DNA of 64,000 bases from Cynocephalus volans. Taxonomy: Eukaryota > Chordata > Mammalia > Dermoptera > Cynocephalidae. Below, piece after piece: positions 60,846 through 64,000 of the stretch (the stretch's first letter is position 1; each line of letters starts with the position of its first letter). The DNA lies in the NCBI RefSeq assembly GCF_027409185.1, contig NC_084474.1, positions 10,037,382 through 10,101,381 of the forward strand. Direction: 5' to 3'. Made by a program: the position numbers and the translations under genes. Below the pieces are notes generated by a model that had not been told where the DNA came from, did not search any database, and saw only the letters and a program-made list of their open reading frames with translations.

Positions 60846-61375
60846 GATGTGGAGCTATGGCAATGCGGTCGGGGACAGGAGAGTGAGAAAATTCTCAGAA
60901 TGAAAACGGAGTTGCCTGTGTTAAAATCCCTGACAAGTAGAGCCAGAAAAGGCCTTGAAGAGGGAAGTTTTCAGGAATGTATGTCTAACATGAACTATCA
61001 CAAAGGACTCTGCAAGACCACAACCTTGCACAGAGGCCATCGCAACTTCAATAAAAAGAATACTTCCGCAAGCACATTTGCCCAGCAACTGCCTGTCCAA
61101 CCTCAGACTGGCATCACCCTTGCTATTGATCCTTGTAGCCAGGGATAATTATCTCAAAACAATTATGTAATCCTCCATCATTTTCCCTTTAAAAACCTTT
61201 GTTCCCCTTTACCTCACTGAATATGCATAGGTTACTATGGATGTGTCTTCTCATCGCAATCTTTATTTCCCAATTAAACTCATTATTCCCTTAGAGCGTC
61301 TCTCTCTCTCTGTGTTATTTCACTGAGCATGCTCACTGTCTCTCTGTCCTGCACCTGTCCCACAGGTGCTATCAG
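60845..61375 (+). repeat. Possible ERV1-type LTR remnant
   Basis: The block starts tgtggagctatggcaatg. It later has a tttaaaaacctttg TATA-like stretch (61189-61202), an aattaaactc signal (61273) and a CT-rich tail, an order suggesting U3, R and U5. There is no clear target duplication and I cannot name a family. The 99-codon frame at 60849 shows no domain. Confidence 0.35.
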
Positions 61376-61429
61376 GAGAAGCTGGGCACAGAGGAAAGAG
61401 GCCTTGAGGTCAGCCATGCACTTACAAAA

Positions 61430-61535
61430 TGTCCTTACCTTGTAGGAGCCTCGTTTTCTTCATGTGTAAAGTTGGGATAATAACACCCACCTTGAAAGAC
61501 TCGTGGTGATTGTGTGAGATAGGTGTTTCCATGAG
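61430..61535 (+). repeat. MIR fragment
   Basis: The wording cctcgttttcttcatgtgta, then gttgggataataacacccac, then gattgtgtgagata is the MIR 3' core. Confidence 0.7.
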
Positions 61536-62896
61536 TCACCCCAGAGGCAAGAGCACCCAGACACAGGACAGCTGGGTGTGACAGCCCTGGCCATTGCCTC
61601 CCACACAGGGCACAGCTACCTTCCTCTTGGCCCACTCCCTGCCAGGCCAGCTACTCTCTTCCTCTGCCCCAAGCCCAGTGCGAGGCACGTTGGAGAAGAT
61701 GCAGCAGGGTGTCACTAGTCGCCATTCGTGTGGGCGCTGCCTCCCTGCTTCCCATGTTTTGGAGAGTTGGAAATACTTGATTATTTACGGACCTAATCAC
61801 CAAGACCTGGGAGTGAGGAAAAGACCACCCTCCTCGCATACCGAGCTGCTTTTGCTCTGTGCCATGAAAGTCCACTGCAGACAACAAAGTGACCACTACT
61901 GAGATGCCCCTGTGCTTTGGGGTGGTTGTCCTACTGTGTTTCCCACTCTACGATGTTTGGGGGCTAATAATCTCCTCCCCTATCCAATGAATCCCCGCTA
62001 CTCCTTCTGTGATGGGAACAACAATCATTTCATTCCTAGAGAGAAGCAGAGCTGCCCCAGGCCCACAGCCTCTGCACGTGACGGGCATGGCCATGTGCCC
62101 GTGTGCTGGTGGAGACCTGTCATGTGACAGATGCCTGCTCAGCTGTGAGAACGTCAGCATGTTCTGCTCCGCAGACATTCGTCCATCTGTAGGCATCAGC
62201 AGACAGCACATCTCCTGGGCCCAGGTTCACCACCTCCTTATTTTGGGCCATGCGCAAGTCACCTAATGTTTTTCCACCATACTTTCCTCGTCCACATTTC
62301 TCAAGGGCTATTGTGAGGATGAAATTGGTGTTTATGGAGCACTTTAGGGAGAGTCTGGCTCATAATAGGCGATACTGTAGATGTCACAAGTTATATGGTG
62401 TCACTAGAGAAACTTTTTTATCTGATTCTGATAGAATCATGGGACATCCCCATGTTTCCAATGAACATGGCTGCATCATCTTATGCGGTGCGACTAGTCT
62501 AAGTTACCAGGTTACTATGAATTTTCTTTTCTCTCTGGTCAGCTGACCCCCAAGTATTAGGTATATTCAGTGCCATGCAGCTGGGGTTTGATCTTCAGTG
62601 CAGTAACCTGAAATGCGGTAAGAAAGCACAAGCCAGTGCTACGGAGAGGCCCTCTGCACTCTAACAAGGTTAGCATGGAATGGAAGAGGTCAGGTACACT
62701 GGGTGGCCTCTGCCCTTCCTGTTTTCCACCCCATCAACACCCACTTGACTTCCAGAAGGAAAAGAAAGTTTTGTGTTGCAGTTCTTTGTGATTTTTTGTT
62801 TAAGTTGCATAACCCCTGACACTGGAAAAGCCACAAGCACAGACACACACTTACACACACGCGTAAATGCAGAGGGAGGTCACTGTTATTACTGAC

Positions 62897-63105
62897 CTTC
62901 ACAGCAGTCTTGCCACACTTGCAAATCAATCTTTGGTATCTCACTGCAGCTCAGGTAATCCTGTGGGTATTCTGCCTTTACAAAGACGTCAGCCTGGACG
63001 TGCTGAATGTTGTCACCGTTGTCACAAAGCACACGGCCCAATGACGCCTGTTTCAGCTGGGTGAGTTGTGCGGGGGTAAACACTCCGGGGTTTTCATACC
63101 AAAAC
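62897..63105 (-). CDS. PXDNL: PXDNL exon (end of the peroxidase domain)
   Basis: On the minus strand one base completes a codon, followed by exactly 69 codons and one base of the next. The acceptor is ctttcttgttgactaccag and the donor gtcagt. The peptide begins [17 protein letters not shown] and ends [12 protein letters not shown]. This is the conserved end of animal heme peroxidases of the peroxidasin type; the FWYENPG block and the final cysteines are diagnostic. [11 protein letters not shown] matches the PXDNL paralogue better than PXDN, as I remember them. The heme-binding and catalytic residues lie in upstream exons outside the window, so catalytic competence cannot be judged here. Confidence 0.93.
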
Positions 63106-63540
63106 CTGGTAGTCAACAAGAAAGGCACCATGTCCTGGGTCTGCAGCCTGAGAACTCAGCTGCATGTCCAGCAACCACAGTGAGCAGCCCATTGAAAGGA
63201 TTATGTTTGTTCTCCACTAAGTGTACTTTTAATTTCCTCCAATATTTATCAAGTTCTTAAATCCCACGCTTTTGAACTATCACTTTCTACTCATTTTACA
63301 AAATGATTCAAAGTAAAGTATTTAAAGTTTAAAAAAAAAAAAAAAACCCACACATTTTTAAATTTAAACTCCATGGACTGGCTTTAGAAATTGTCTGTGC
63401 AATTTAGTATTGACATGTATGCCAGAAAGGAAATACTGCTTTTTATATTAATATTTACTAGTTGGTTATATTACCAAATAATTAAACATGTTCGATTTTA
63501 AATGAAAGGATACAGTTTAAAAACTTACTATTAAAATGAG
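63106..63540. other. PXDNL intron sequence
   Basis: This is intron upstream (on the gene strand) of the exon at 62897. The open minus-strand frame to 63131 is a short chance extension. An A-rich run lies at 63332-63348. Confidence 0.6.
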
Positions 63541-63645
63541 TCCTTATATTCATTCTTTCATTCAATAAACATTTGAATGTCACATACCAAGCACTTTTAC
63601 CATGCTGGGTACACAACAGTAAATTCAGATAGTAAATGAAAAGAC
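63540..63645 (+). repeat. L2 3'-end fragment
   Basis: The wording tcattcaataaacatttgaa, then caagcacttttaccatgctg, then acaacagtaaattcagatag follows the L2 3' region. Confidence 0.55.
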
Positions 63646-63667
63646 TTGTAGCCACTCACATGGCATT

Positions 63668-64000
63668 AGGGGCTGAATTGTGCCCCCCCACTCCAATTTA
63701 AATATTGAAGTCTTAAGCCCCAGTGCCTCAGAAGGTGACTGTATTTGGAAATAGGGCCTTTAAAGGGGTATTCAGGGAAAATAAGTTCATATAGGTAGGC
63801 CCTAATCCTGTGTGATAGGTGTCCTTGTAAGAAGAGGCAGGTGGACACAGACTCATGGGGACAGGATGCATCTACAAGCCAAGGAGAGAGGACTCAGTAG
63901 GAACCTCCCTGCTGATGCCTTCATCTCAGAGTTCTCACCTGCAGAAGTGTGAGAGAATAAATTCCCGTTCATGAAGCTCCCAGTGTGCGGTACTTTGTTA
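63668..64000 (+). repeat. MLT1-like MaLR LTR, cut by the window end
   Basis: The LTR starts gggctgaattgtgccccccc and reaches aagctcccagtgtgcggtac at the window edge. It is the same type as at 28880, 29920, 34650 and 49350. Confidence 0.75.

Overview
This is a window of mammalian nuclear DNA. It is AT-rich, mostly non-coding and dense with retroelements. The four SINE copies (6793, 9476, 30376, 48182) are built only from tRNA-like units with A and B boxes and an A-rich tail. They look like the CYN family of colugos, so a dermopteran such as Galeopterus is my best guess for the host. That is recognition from memory, not a database match. MaLR (MLT1/MST-type) LTRs, MIR, L2 and L1 fragments are standard placental-mammal background.

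The one host gene I recognise is PXDNL (peroxidasin-like), on the minus strand. Its last five coding exons lie at 62897-63105, 44659-44773, 39240-39369, 28196-28306 and 27277-27408. They splice in phase, with exact codon counts, to a stop codon at 27277-27279. They encode the end of the peroxidase domain, a basic linker with a furin-type site, a short coiled coil and a 10-cysteine VWC domain. Upstream exons lie beyond base 64000. The introns hold L1, L2, MIR and MaLR fragments, a CpG-rich minisatellite with a 167-bp higher-order period (56050-56690), and a second TACA-rich tandem array (58010-58530).

Downstream of PXDNL, in opposite orientation, is a full-length endogenous type-D-like betaretrovirus at 5216-17778 with a 6-bp target duplication. 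Its order is LTR, tRNA-Lys-type primer site, gag, pro (dUTPase, protease, G-patch), pol, type-D env, a CTE-like RNA hairpin, polypurine tract and LTR. Pro is still open and both ribosomal frameshift heptamers are in the correct phase. Gag, pol and env are broken by stops, frameshifts, two SINE insertions and a 4-kb L1 insertion in RNase H. The provirus sits in an old minus-strand L1 that also contains a plus-strand L1, so bases 1-17784 form a stack of nested insertions.

The rest (17785-26974 and most intronic sequence) shows no gene I can support. It contains one probable gammaretrovirus-like solo LTR (25261-25758), old repeat fragments and simple repeats. The most interesting parts are the retained RNA-level controls of the provirus (two slippery sites, CTE-like element, env splice acceptor), the receptor-group signature in its env, and the intronic higher-order minisatellite.
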